This document shows, piece after piece, positions 7,576 to 15,438 of a DNA stretch of 19,799 nucleotides (position 1 is its first letter; the number at the start of each line of letters is the position of its first letter). Below the pieces are notes generated by a model. It was not told the origin of the DNA. It saw only the letters and a list, made by a program, of their open reading frames with translations, and made no database searches. A program made the translations under genes and the position numbers. Source of the stretch: Lachnospiraceae bacterium (lineage in GTDB: Bacteria > Bacillota_A > Clostridia > Lachnospirales > Lachnospiraceae); the NCBI GenBank assembly GCA_021770615.1, contig JAETQR010000051.1:1-19799 (forward strand), written 5' to 3'.

Positions 7576-8697
7576 ATGAAAAAAGTTGGGTTACTATATA
7601 TTGTTGTGTCTTGTTTACTTTGTTCTTGTGCAAAGGAATTACCGGGAAAATCAGATGCAGCGTCTAAGGAATCTATTCCATCAGCAGAAAAATACGAAGT
7701 GGAATGGGTGGATACATCCAAACTGGCTTCTGTGTATAATATATTGGCCAGTGAAGTGGAATCACAAGTGTATTTTATACAGTCGATCCTGGTTTCGAGA
7801 GATGAGGATGGCAGGATGGAACAAAAATATGAAGAAATTTCATATGATATGATCTCCGGAGAGTGGTCAGATGCGAAGGAATTCCCAGTGACAGATAAAA
7901 TCAATCAAAAGGGACTTGCTAGTTCCTTTCAGGTCGCTTCAGATGGAACATGGTATTTTTTGCTTCTTCAATGGAATGAAAAGTCAAAAAAATATGATGA
8001 TATAAGCCTTTCCAGAATGACAGAAGAGGAAGAAATCGAAGAGGTGAAAATTCCGGGGGATCTTTTACCGGAGAAAGTGCGGGTGGACTCTTACCGGATC
8101 CGTAACGATGGGAAAATTTGTATTAAAGTGTATCCGAAAAGTAGATTTGATGAAGGAGATTTTCCAGAAGAGATGAATGTCATTCTATATGATCCGGAGA
8201 AAGAAACCTTTGACTCCGCCGGAGATCTGTTGATGGGAAGTTATGATATGCTATCAATAGAAAATGAATATTTTTATCGTTCTGTGGCAGGTGGAGGATG
8301 TGGATATGCAGTAAAGAATCCGGATACGGGAGATGTTGCACAAAGAGAAATCTTTTGTGCAGGAGATACGCCGGAAGGCGGATGGACAAACGATTCTGTA
8401 TTTACTGTGTATGAAACATGTGATGAAGAGAACAATCTTTATGTACTTAATGCCGGAGGGATTTACGGTTGTCACTATACGGACAATGAACTCAAAAACA
8501 TTGTTCCGACATCCGTTCTCGGTGAATTGAATCTTTCCACACAAGGTGACATGGATCAGAAAGAGATGCGTTTTATTTCTCATTTTTGGAGAGGTGCAGA
8601 GACTGCGTATGCGGATTTTTATGTGCTTATAACTGACACAGCGGATGATACCCATATTAAGGTGACACTGGCCCATATAAAGAAGAAAGAGAACTAA
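7576..8697 (+). CDS. Lipoprotein of unknown function (paralogue 3 of 3)
   Basis: The open frame begins at 7522, but ATG 7576 is chosen because it starts a proper lipoprotein signal (MKKVGLLYIVVSCLLCSC, lipobox LCSC, Cys 18) and aligns with the start of the paralogue at 6373. That gives 373 residues. Most of its length is colinear with the 6373 protein. A 49-nt stretch is identical at DNA level (6467-6515 and 7670-7718), while other parts have diverged, for example the region after KINQKGLASSFQ. AAAGGA (7556-7561) lies 14 nt upstream, which is long. The purpose of two near-copies is unknown: dosage, antigenic variation or specialisation are all possible. No enzymatic motif is visible. No T-run terminator is seen before 8864. 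Confidence 0.88.
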   Translation: MKKVGLLYIVVSCLLCSCAKELPGKSDAASKESIPSAEKYEVEWVDTSKLASVYNILASEVESQVYFIQSILVSRDEDGRMEQKYEEISYDMISGEWSDAKEFPVTDKINQKGLASSFQVASDGTWYFLLLQWNEKSKKYDDISLSRMTEEEEIEEVKIPGDLLPEKVRVDSYRIRNDGKICIKVYPKSRFDEGDFPEEMNVILYDPEKETFDSAGDLLMGSYDMLSIENEYFYRSVAGGGCGYAVKNPDTGDVAQREIFCAGDTPEGGWTNDSVFTVYETCDEENNLYVLNAGGIYGCHYTDNELKNIVPTSVLGELNLSTQGDMDQKEMRFISHFWRGAETAYADFYVLITDTADDTHIKVTLAHIKKKEN

Positions 8698-8863
8698 AGA
8701 TGAGTAATCTATTTATGAATGAAGAAAGGGTATGATTTTTGTGAATATACTGTTTTATAGAAACAAAGGATGAGAATACATTTTTGTGATACAGGATGAT
8801 ATAACGAGGATGTCGTTGTGTCGGATTAAATTGCGCTGAATATTGTAGTAAGAGGGTGATCAA

Positions 8864-9517
8864 ATGAAGAAAAAAATTATAATTGGGGCACTGGGGTTGT
8901 TAGTTGTGACAACAGGGGCAGTTGCCATGATAAAAATGCAGGGAGAATCCCAGAATTATTATAATAGCTCCCGTGCCACGGAAGATGAAAAGGATATGTA
9001 TTCTATGGGAAAGGATGAAAAAGAACGATTAGGAACGGGAGGAGAATACGATCCAACCCAGACCACCCGTGAGCAGATTAGGGAAAAAGCAGAGAGTGTT
9101 GCGGATCAGATGGGGAAGACGGTAGATGAGGCAGAGGAGATCATACTGCAAAATGCACTTGAAGAAAAAGCTTTGTATCTTGCTGCCATCGAAGTGGGAA
9201 TCAACGTAACGGATTCTGAGGTGGATCAGGCAGTTAATGATATCCGTACAGCCGTACATGATGAGGAGGAAGAGGAAAAACAGTTAAAAGCGGTCATAGC
9301 AGGAAGAGGTATGTCCGAAGACGAGTATTGGAATAGCCTGAAAGCCCAGTATAAGGTTAATATGATGATCAATAAATATCTGGAAGGAGAGTATGAAAAA
9401 ATGGCGGACAAAGAAAATGTGACCAAGGAGGAAGAAAATTACTCTGAGAAGACCGCAACATGGCGGAAAATTTTAACAGATGAAGCCATTGATAAATTTG
9501 ATGTAAAGATTAACTAA
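8864..9517 (+). CDS. Membrane-anchored SurA N-terminal-like protein
   Basis: A 217-residue protein with an N-terminal signal or anchor (MKKKIIIGALGLLVVTTGAVAMI) and no lipobox Cys. After an acidic linker, residues about 70-180 are helical and resemble the chaperone-type SurA/PrsA N-terminal domain: a long helix (LQNALEEKALYLAAIEVGINVTDSEVDQAV) is followed by a charged stretch and a GMSEDEYWNSLKAQYKV segment. No parvulin PPIase domain is present. It may act as a substrate-binding or folding helper outside the membrane; this is inference. AGAGGGTG (8851-8858) lies 5 nt before the ATG. The gene follows lipoprotein 3 by 166 nt with no convincing promoter, and it ends in a strong terminator. A functional link to the lipoproteins is only positional. 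Confidence 0.82.
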   Translation: MKKKIIIGALGLLVVTTGAVAMIKMQGESQNYYNSSRATEDEKDMYSMGKDEKERLGTGGEYDPTQTTREQIREKAESVADQMGKTVDEAEEIILQNALEEKALYLAAIEVGINVTDSEVDQAVNDIRTAVHDEEEEEKQLKAVIAGRGMSEDEYWNSLKAQYKVNMMINKYLEGEYEKMADKENVTKEEENYSEKTATWRKILTDEAIDKFDVKIN

Positions 9518-9558
9518 ACATGCCAGCTTCTTCCTTTTTTGTTATAAATCCTAAAACA

Positions 9559-9594
9559 CCAAAAAGTCCCGGGGTGATTTTCGGGACTTTTTGG
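9559..9594. terminator. Strong bidirectional intrinsic terminator
   Basis: A perfect 13-bp stem (9559-9571 with 9582-9594) has arms starting CCAAAAAGTCCCG, around a 10-nt loop. The A5/T5 tracts within the arms give a U-tract in both directions. It lies between the convergent genes ending at 9517 (plus) and 9651 (minus) and can serve both. Confidence 0.9.
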
Positions 9595-9650
9595 CTTGTT
9601 AAAATTTGCTTTGATTTTGTAAAACCGGTGTGCCAGTTATATCTGTAGCA

Positions 9651-10007
9651 CTAAATTTCCAGATCTTTTCCGATTTTCAGCATATTGAGGATCTTTACCT
9701 TTTCGTCCATTGAGTAATGTTTCAGAACTCTTGCGATCTCCTGATCGACAACTGTGTCGTCATCTGCCGGGATGAGTTCAGGATTTCCGGCATTGAGCAG
9801 TGAATCAATGGAAATATGGCAGAGCTTGGAATAATACATGAGGACACGCAGATTGATCTTTGTCCGGTTGTTTTCAATATTGCTTACAAAAGCGATCGTG
9901 CTTCCAAGATCCTTCGCAATCTTCTCCTGTGTGATGCCCTGCTCATTCCGAAGCTGTTTCATTTTTTTGCCAACTTTATTAAAGTCTATTTTTTCGATTA
10001 CATCCAT
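9651..10007 (-). CDS. XRE-family helix-turn-helix transcriptional regulator
   Basis: A 118-residue DNA-binding protein. The Cro/C1-type HTH covers about 10-68: VGKKMKQLRNEQGITQEKIA, then STIAFVSNIENNR as the recognition helix region, then LRVLMYYSKLCHISIDSLL. A C-terminal helical tail (90-118, EIARVLKHYSMDEKVKILNMLK) may dimerise. AGGAGG (10016-10021) lies 8 nt before the ATG. It is divergent from the VanZ-like gene; their -35 elements overlap, so it may repress itself and its neighbour. AGTATATG occurs twice, at 10026-10033 and 10051-10058, as a possible operator. The target and signal are unknown. It is a stand-alone chromosomal regulator with no phage genes around it. Confidence 0.92.
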   Translation of the reverse strand: MDVIEKIDFNKVGKKMKQLRNEQGITQEKIAKDLGSTIAFVSNIENNRTKINLRVLMYYSKLCHISIDSLLNAGNPELIPADDDTVVDQEIARVLKHYSMDEKVKILNMLKIGKDLEI

Positions 10008-10040
10008 GATAGAAACCTCCTAAAAAGTATATGTATATAT

Positions 10041-10074
10041 ATTCTAGTTTAGTATATGAATAGGTTGAAATCAA
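10041..10074 (-). promoter_or_regulatory. Probable promoter of the XRE regulator
   Basis: Two overlapping minus-strand readings fit, each with a 17-nt spacer. One is TTGATT (10069-10074) with TAAACT (10046-10051). The other is TTCAAC (10064-10069) with TAGAAT (10041-10046). The AGTATATG direct repeats flank or overlap the -10 region. Confidence 0.45.
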
Positions 10075-10093
10075 GTAAAATTTGTTGTATGAT
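10065..10093 (+). promoter_or_regulatory. Promoter of the VanZ-like gene
   Basis: TTGAAA (10065-10070), an exact 17-nt spacer and TATGAT (10088-10093) lie 29 nt before the ATG at 10123. The -35 overlaps that of the divergent XRE gene, so the two promoters may compete. Confidence 0.65.
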
Positions 10094-10122
10094 CAAAGAA
10101 AATTTAGAAAAGGACAAAAAAG

Positions 10123-10614
10123 ATGAGATATTTTTTGCAGAGTCTGGCGTTTTTGCCGGCGGTTTTACTTATGATACTGATATTTTCTTTCTCAGCGGCG
10201 CCCGGGGAACGCTCCTCGGAATTAAGTGATGGTCTTTCTTATAAAATTGTCGATGTTGCCGGGGATTTACCGTTTACCGGATGGAGTGAGACGGAGAAGC
10301 GGGAGCTGGCAGAAAAAATCCATACCCCGCTCAGAAAGGGAGCGCATTTTAGCGAATATGCCCTGCTCGCTGTTTTGTGGGTCGCACCGCTTGGCTTTTT
10401 TCTGAAAAAGAACAGGATAAAGACGGCCGCTTTGATCTGCATCATCTATTCCTGTACGGATGAACTGCATCAGCTTTTTATACCGGGCAGGGATGGAAAT
10501 CTGACAGATGTGCTCATTGACACATCGGGAGCTCTGGCGGGACTTTTGCTGTGGTATTTTTTTGATAGGAAAGTTCTTCATATGCGGAGCAAGTTTGCCA
10601 ATCGGCAAACTTGA
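10123..10614 (+). CDS. VanZ-like family membrane protein
   Basis: A 163-residue integral membrane protein with about four hydrophobic segments (8-24, 77-93, 99-111, 130-147). The VanZ signature is present: RKGAHFSEY at 71-79, DELHQLFIPGR at 113-123 and DVLIDTSGALAG at 129-140. VanZ-type proteins occur widely in Firmicutes; some contribute to teicoplanin or lipoglycopeptide tolerance, while most have no known role. Nothing here suggests a van resistance cluster. AAAAGGA (10107-10113) lies 9 nt upstream of the ATG. The last codons and the stop lie inside a perfect hairpin (10590-10613). A terminator follows at 10638-10665, so it is probably a single-gene transcript. Confidence 0.92.
   Translation: MRYFLQSLAFLPAVLLMILIFSFSAAPGERSSELSDGLSYKIVDVAGDLPFTGWSETEKRELAEKIHTPLRKGAHFSEYALLAVLWVAPLGFFLKKNRIKTAALICIIYSCTDELHQLFIPGRDGNLTDVLIDTSGALAGLLLWYFFDRKVLHMRSKFANRQT
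10590..10613 (+). repeat. Perfect hairpin overlapping the VanZ-like stop codon
   Basis: CAAGTTTGCC (10590-10599) pairs with GGCAAACTTG (10604-10613) around an AATC loop. The stop codon TGA is at 10612-10614. There is no T-run, so it is more likely a 3' mRNA-protecting structure or part of a composite terminator with 10638-10665. Confidence 0.6.
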
Positions 10615-10637
10615 CAGGACTATGTGTCATAGGCCTT

Positions 10638-10665
10638 GGTGCGCGTTTTTCAGGCGCACCTTTTT
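10638..10665 (+). terminator. Intrinsic terminator after the VanZ-like gene
   Basis: GGTGCGC (10638-10644) pairs with GCGCACC (10654-10660), followed by TTTTT (10661-10665). It separates the VanZ-like gene from the leuB operon promoter. Confidence 0.8.
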
Positions 10666-10713
10666 GTATGGGCGCAGACGGGTGTCAATGTTTGTAAAAA
10701 AAAGGACGAATAC

Positions 10714-10743
10714 TTGACATTTCGTGTCTTTTTGCTATATACT
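10714..10743 (+). promoter_or_regulatory. Promoter of the leuB-ilvD-ilvB-serC-serA operon
   Basis: A perfect -35 TTGACA (10714-10719) is followed by TATATA at 10736-10741 (16-nt spacer) or TATACT at 10738-10743 (18-nt spacer). The leader to the leuB ATG is only about 45 nt, too short for a T-box or a peptide attenuator. Control, if any, is therefore likely by a repressor or by start-site choice. No convincing operator was found. Confidence 0.75.
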
Positions 10744-10794
10744 AAAAAAGTTAACATTTTTGAAATAAACCCTCATATGAATGGAGGAAGAGAG

Positions 10795-11880
10795 ATGAAC
10801 TATCATATTGCAGTCATTCCCGGAGATGGAATTGGTCCGGAGATCGTGGCAGAGGCAGAGAAGGTATTGAATAAAGTAGGGGAAGTCTATGGACACTCTT
10901 TTGAATATGAAGAACTATTGATGGGCGGATGTTCCATCGATGCATTTGGGGAACCTCTTACGGCGGAGACGCTTGAGAGGGCAAAAAAGAGCGACTCGGT
11001 GCTCTTAGGAGCCGTTGGTGGAAATGTGGGGCAGAATCATTGGTATGATCTTCCGCCGGATAAGAGGCCGGAAGCCGGACTTCTTCAGATCCGGAAAGGA
11101 CTGGAACTGTTTTGCAATCTGAGGCCGGCCGTCTTGTTTGATGAACTGAGTGGAGCGTGTCCGCTGAAAGAAGAGTTGACCGAGGGCGGATTTGATTTTG
11201 TCGTCACGAGGGAACTGACAGGTGGTTTGTATTTTGGTGAAAGATATACAAAAGAAGTAGACGGGGTTTTACAGGCTACGGATACTCTCACTTATAATGA
11301 AAATGAGATCCGGCGCATCGCCAGATGGGCGTTTGACATTGCGATGAAGAGAAATAAACGAGTCTGTAGTGTTGATAAAGCAAATGTGCTTGACTCTTCC
11401 CGGCTTTGGAGAAAGGTCGTGAAAGAAGTCAGCGCGGACTATCCGGAGGTAGAACTGACGGATATGCTCGTCGATAACTGTGCAATGCAGCTTGTGAAAG
11501 ACCCGAAACAGTTTGACGTGATCCTGACAGAGAATATGTTTGGAGATATTTTATCGGATGAGGCGAGCATGGTAACGGGTTCGATCGGAATGCTTTCATC
11601 GGCCAGCCTCGGTGAGGGGACGCTTGGACTATATGAACCGAGCCATGGTTCTGCACCGGATATCGCAGGCCAGAACAAGGCGAATCCGATCGCTACGATC
11701 CTGTCGGCAGCGATGATGCTCAAATATTCGTTTAACCTCATCAAAGAGTCCGACGCGATTGAGAATGCAGTGAAGGCAGTACTAAAAAAGGGACTGCGCA
11801 CAGTCGATATCATGGATGAGGGAAAGACCTGTCTCGGAACAGTGGAGATGGGAACGGCGATCTGTGAAGAGATTCACTAG
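10795..11880 (+). CDS. leuB: 3-isopropylmalate dehydrogenase
   Basis: Oxidises and decarboxylates (2R,3S)-3-isopropylmalate with NAD+ to give 2-ketoisocaproate precursor, the third step of leucine synthesis, in the cytoplasm. 361 residues, the usual length. Visible family motifs are [10 protein letters not shown] near the N-terminus, LLGAVGG, CNLRPA, the [10 protein letters not shown] active-site segment, the metal-binding [13 protein letters not shown] with [10 protein letters not shown], and the coenzyme-binding [18 protein letters not shown]. The open frame extends upstream to 10636, across the promoter, but ATG 10795 is chosen because GGAGG (10783-10787) is 7 nt before it and the protein then starts at the family's first strand. 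It is first in the operon. leuA, leuC and leuD are not in this window. Its 3' end is the source of the tandem repeats leading to ilvD. Confidence 0.97.
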   Translation: MNYHIAVIPGDGIGPEIVAEAEKVLNKVGEVYGHSFEYEELLMGGCSIDAFGEPLTAETLERAKKSDSVLLGAVGGNVGQNHWYDLPPDKRPEAGLLQIRKGLELFCNLRPAVLFDELSGACPLKEELTEGGFDFVVTRELTGGLYFGERYTKEVDGVLQATDTLTYNENEIRRIARWAFDIAMKRNKRVCSVDKANVLDSSRLWRKVVKEVSADYPEVELTDMLVDNCAMQLVKDPKQFDVILTENMFGDILSDEASMVTGSIGMLSSASLGEGTLGLYEPSHGSAPDIAGQNKANPIATILSAAMMLKYSFNLIKESDAIENAVKAVLKKGLRTVDIMDEGKTCLGTVEMGTAICEEIH

Positions 11881-11988
11881 GATGAAAAGATTGGGATCGT
11901 CGTGCCATCATTAAAGAAATTCACCAGGTATAGAAAGATTGGGATGGCATTGCGATCTGTGAAGAGATTCACCAGGATGAAAGGAGCG
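11845..11988 (+). repeat. Three imperfect ~48-bp tandem repeats at the leuB-ilvD junction
   Basis: Copy 1 (11845-11892) covers the last codons and stop of leuB. Copy 2 (11893-11940) and copy 3 (11941-11988) follow. Anchors: ATTCAC at 11872, 11919 and 11967; GCGATCTGTGAAGAGATTCA at 11857 and 11952; AAAGATTGGGAT bridging copies 1-2 and 2-3. Copy 3 ends in the AAAGGAG that serves ilvD. Copies 2 and 3 are not part of leuB, since its stop lies in copy 1. The structure lengthens the intergenic gap to 114 nt. Confidence 0.85.
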
Positions 11989-11994
11989 AATGAC

Positions 11995-13662
11995 ATGAAG
12001 AGTGATTCAGTAAAGAAGGGGATGCAGACAGCTCCCCAGCGTTCATTGTTTAACGCATTGGGAATGACAAAAGAGGAACTTGAGAAGCCATTGGTTGGTA
12101 TCGTCAGTTCCTATAATGAGATTGTGCCGGGGCACATGAATATTGATAAGATTGTAGAGGCAGTGAAACTTGGTGTGGCAATGGCAGGCGGAACGCCGAT
12201 CGTATTTCCGGCGATCGCTGTCTGTGATGGGATTGCCATGGGGCATGTGGGGATGAAATATTCTCTTGTGACGAGAGACCTGATTGCAGACTCTACAGAG
12301 TGCATGGCGTTAGCGCATGCGTTTGACGCACTCGTCATGGTGCCAAACTGTGATAAAAATGTGCCGGGGCTTCTGATGGCGGCAGCAAGGGTAAATGTAC
12401 CGACTGTATTTGTCAGCGGCGGGCCGATGCTTGCCGGTCATGTACAGGGAAAGAAGACGAGTCTTTCGACGATGTTTGAGACAGTTGGCGCCCATGCGGC
12501 AGGGAAAATGACGGAAGAGCAGGTAGAAGAATATGTCAGCCATGCATGTCCGACCTGCGGTTCGTGTTCCGGTATGTATACGGCAAACAGTATGAACTGC
12601 CTGACAGAGGCGATCGGTATGGGACTGCAGGGAAATGGAACGATCCCGGCAGTATATTCGGAGAGGATCAAGCTGGCCAAACATGCGGGTATGAAGGTGA
12701 TGGAGCTGTACGAGAAGAATATCCGTCCCCGTGATATCATGACAGAAAAAGCGTTTATGAATGCCCTTACGGTGGATATGGCGCTTGGGTGCTCAACAAA
12801 CAGTATGCTCCACCTTCCGGCGATCGCTCATGAGGCCGGAGTGGACCTGAATCTGGATAAGGCAAATGAGATGAGCGCAAAGACGCCGAACCTGTGCCAT
12901 CTGGCGCCTGCCGGCCCTACTTATATCGAGGATCTCAATGAGGCGGGTGGCGTGTATGCCGTCATGAATGAATTGAATAAAAAAGGACTTTTATATACAG
13001 ATCTGATCACAGTGACCGGAAAGACGGTTGGTGAAAACATCGAGGGATGCGTCAACAAAAATCCTGAGGTGATCCGTCCGGTCGAAAATCCTTACAGTGA
13101 GACAGGCGGGATTGCCGTCCTGAAAGGAAACTTGGCGCCGGATTCTGCGGTCGTCAAGAGATCCGCTGTTGTGCCGGAGATGATGGTACATGAGGGGCCG
13201 GCCAGGGTATTTGACTGTGAGGAAGATGCGATCGAAGCGATCAAAGGCGGCAGGATCGTGGCGGGAGATGTCGTCGTCATCCGCTATGAAGGCCCGAAGG
13301 GGGGGCCGGGTATGAGAGAGATGCTCAATCCGACATCAGCCATCGCCGGAATGGGACTTGGATCGTCTGTGGCACTGATCACAGACGGACGTTTCTCAGG
13401 TGCGAGCCGCGGGGCTTCGATCGGCCATGTATCACCGGAGGCAGCAGTCGGCGGCCCGATTGCGCTTGTTGAGGAAGGTGATACGATAAAGATCGATATT
13501 CCGGCAAATAAGCTTGAGCTTGCTGTCAGCGATGAAGTGCTGGCAGAGAGAAAAGAAAAGTGGCAGCCGAGAGAACCGAAGGTAACGACAGGATATCTGG
13601 CGCGTTATGCCAACATGGTAACATCCGGAAATACAGGAGCAGTCCTGAAAAATGAATTTTAA
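11995..13662 (+). CDS. ilvD: Dihydroxy-acid dehydratase
   Basis: Dehydrates 2,3-dihydroxy-isovalerate and 2,3-dihydroxy-3-methylvalerate to the 2-keto acids leading to valine, leucine and isoleucine. It is a cytoplasmic Fe-S enzyme that needs Mg2+. 555 residues, normal for the family. Motifs seen: [11 protein letters not shown] (38-48), [14 protein letters not shown] (78-91), [12 protein letters not shown] with Cys 119, and [18 protein letters not shown] with Cys 185, 188 and 191. Towards the C-terminus are [13 protein letters not shown] and [21 protein letters not shown]. The open frame runs back to 11902 through the repeats, but ATG 11995 has AAAGGAG (11980-11986) 8 nt before it and matches the family start. 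The cluster type ([4Fe-4S] or [2Fe-2S]) cannot be decided from sequence alone. Confidence 0.97.
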   Translation: MKSDSVKKGMQTAPQRSLFNALGMTKEELEKPLVGIVSSYNEIVPGHMNIDKIVEAVKLGVAMAGGTPIVFPAIAVCDGIAMGHVGMKYSLVTRDLIADSTECMALAHAFDALVMVPNCDKNVPGLLMAAARVNVPTVFVSGGPMLAGHVQGKKTSLSTMFETVGAHAAGKMTEEQVEEYVSHACPTCGSCSGMYTANSMNCLTEAIGMGLQGNGTIPAVYSERIKLAKHAGMKVMELYEKNIRPRDIMTEKAFMNALTVDMALGCSTNSMLHLPAIAHEAGVDLNLDKANEMSAKTPNLCHLAPAGPTYIEDLNEAGGVYAVMNELNKKGLLYTDLITVTGKTVGENIEGCVNKNPEVIRPVENPYSETGGIAVLKGNLAPDSAVVKRSAVVPEMMVHEGPARVFDCEEDAIEAIKGGRIVAGDVVVIRYEGPKGGPGMREMLNPTSAIAGMGLGSSVALITDGRFSGASRGASIGHVSPEAAVGGPIALVEEGDTIKIDIPANKLELAVSDEVLAERKEKWQPREPKVTTGYLARYANMVTSGNTGAVLKNEF

Positions 13663-13726
13663 ATAACAGATCTGATGTTTCCGGGTGGAGAGACAGAGAA
13701 CGAACATTGAAAAGAGGTGCATATTT

Positions 13727-15403
13727 ATGCAATTAAACGGTTCCCAGATTTTGATCGAATGTTTACTGGAACAAGGAGTTGACACCATATTCGGATATCC
13801 GGGTGGTGCGATCTTAAATGTATATGATGAACTTTACCGTTATCAGGATAAACTGCGCCATGTGCTTACGTCCCATGAGCAGGGCGCTTCCCATGCGGCA
13901 GATGGTTATGCCAGGGCTACCGGGAGAGTCGGGGTCTGTATGGCCACCAGTGGTCCGGGAGCGACCAATCTGGTCACGGGGATTGCTACTGCTTATATGG
14001 ATTCGGTTCCGATGGTGGCGATCACCTGTAATGTAACGCTTCCGCTTTTAGGAAAGGACAGTTTTCAGGAAGTGGATATCGCCGGGGTGACGATGCCGGT
14101 CACAAAACATAGTTTCATTGTAAAAGATGTAAATGATCTGGCGGATGCCGTGAGGCGGGCGTTTAAGATTGCCCAGACCGGGAGACCGGGGCCTGTGTTA
14201 GTGGATATCCCAAAAGATATTACAGCGGCGGTGACTGAATTTACCCCACAGACACCGGAATTGATCCAGAGGAAGACAGACACGATCCGGGAAAGCGATA
14301 TTGAAGACGTATTACAGGCGATCCGTCGTTCGGAAAAGCCGATGATCTTTGTCGGTGGTGGAAATATTTTGTCTGAGGACAGTGCAGAACTGCGGGAATT
14401 TGTAAAGAAAGTTGACGCACCGGTTACGGATACCCTTATGGGCAAGGGGGCATTTGATGGTACAGATGAATACTATACCGGAATGCTTGGGATGCATGGG
14501 ACAAAAACAGCGAATTTAAGTGTGACGGAGTGCGATCTTCTGATCGCCCTTGGCGTGAGGTTTTCTGACCGTGTTACCGGCAATGCCAAAAAATTTGCTT
14601 ATAATGCAAAGATCATCCATATTGATATTGATGCGGCTGAGATCAATAAAAACATACAGGTAGATTATTCGATCGTAGGAGATCTCAAGTCTATTTTGGA
14701 GATTTTAAATAAGAAACTCGAAAACCAGTATCACAAACCGTGGATCGACAAAGTTCTTGCCAGAAAGGCAGCGTTGCCGATGCGGTACCGGGATGACGTG
14801 CTTACCGGGCCATATATCATTGAAAGGATCAATGAACTGACTGGCGGCGATGCGATTATTTCTACAGATGTAGGCCAGCATCAGATGTGGGCGGCACAAT
14901 ATTTTCAATACAAAACCCCTCACACATTCCTTACTTCAGGAGGAATGGGAACGATGGGATACGGACTTGGCGCCAGTATCGGTGCAAAAGTCGGCAGGCC
15001 GGACAAACACGTATTTAATATTGCGGGTGACGGGTGCTTCCGTATGAATATGAACGAGCTGGCTACGGCGTCCAGATACAATATACCGATCATACAGGTT
15101 ATTTTTGATAACCATGCGCTTGGTATGGTACGCCAGTGGCAGACATTGTTCTATGGGAAACGTTATTCCAATACAATATTAGAGGATAAAGTCGATTATG
15201 TTAAAGTATCTGAGGCGCTTGGAGCAAAGGCATACCAGATCACAAAACGTGAGGAAGTAGATGAGGTGATAAAAACAGCCATGGAGTCAGAGGAACCGGT
15301 TGTGATCAACTGTGTTCTCGACCAGGATGATAAGGTGTGGCCGATGGTTGCACCGGGAGCGCCGATCGAGGAAGCTTTCGCCGAAGAGGACTTATCAAAA
15401 TAA
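13727..15403 (+). CDS. ilvB: Acetolactate synthase, large (catalytic) subunit
   Basis: A thiamine-diphosphate and FAD enzyme that condenses pyruvate with pyruvate or 2-ketobutyrate, the first common step of branched-chain amino acid synthesis. 558 residues. The N-terminal ThDP domain has GYPGGAILNVYDEL and catalytic Glu 51 in HEQGASHAADGYARATG. TSGPGATNLVTGIATAYMDSVP and the KDSFQEVD loop follow. The central FAD-type domain includes FVGGGN and RFSDRVTG. The C-terminal ThDP-Mg motif is GDGCFRMNMNELATA (GDG at 434-436) with FDNHALGMVRQWQ, typical of anabolic AHAS. ATG 13727 is chosen for AGAGGTG (13713-13719), 7 nt upstream; the earlier ATG at 13685 has no such site. No small regulatory subunit (ilvN/ilvH) is adjacent, so feedback control depends on a gene elsewhere or is absent. 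Confidence 0.96.
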   Translation: MQLNGSQILIECLLEQGVDTIFGYPGGAILNVYDELYRYQDKLRHVLTSHEQGASHAADGYARATGRVGVCMATSGPGATNLVTGIATAYMDSVPMVAITCNVTLPLLGKDSFQEVDIAGVTMPVTKHSFIVKDVNDLADAVRRAFKIAQTGRPGPVLVDIPKDITAAVTEFTPQTPELIQRKTDTIRESDIEDVLQAIRRSEKPMIFVGGGNILSEDSAELREFVKKVDAPVTDTLMGKGAFDGTDEYYTGMLGMHGTKTANLSVTECDLLIALGVRFSDRVTGNAKKFAYNAKIIHIDIDAAEINKNIQVDYSIVGDLKSILEILNKKLENQYHKPWIDKVLARKAALPMRYRDDVLTGPYIIERINELTGGDAIISTDVGQHQMWAAQYFQYKTPHTFLTSGGMGTMGYGLGASIGAKVGRPDKHVFNIAGDGCFRMNMNELATASRYNIPIIQVIFDNHALGMVRQWQTLFYGKRYSNTILEDKVDYVKVSEALGAKAYQITKREEVDEVIKTAMESEEPVVINCVLDQDDKVWPMVAPGAPIEEAFAEEDLSK

Positions 15404-15438
15404 ACAATAATTCATTCATTTTTAAGGAGGTTTTAGCA

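Noticed and set aside
10744..10794. CodY box or T-box in the leuB leader
   Set aside because: The best match to the CodY consensus (around 10753-10768) has about six mismatches in 15, and the leader is far too short for a T-box.
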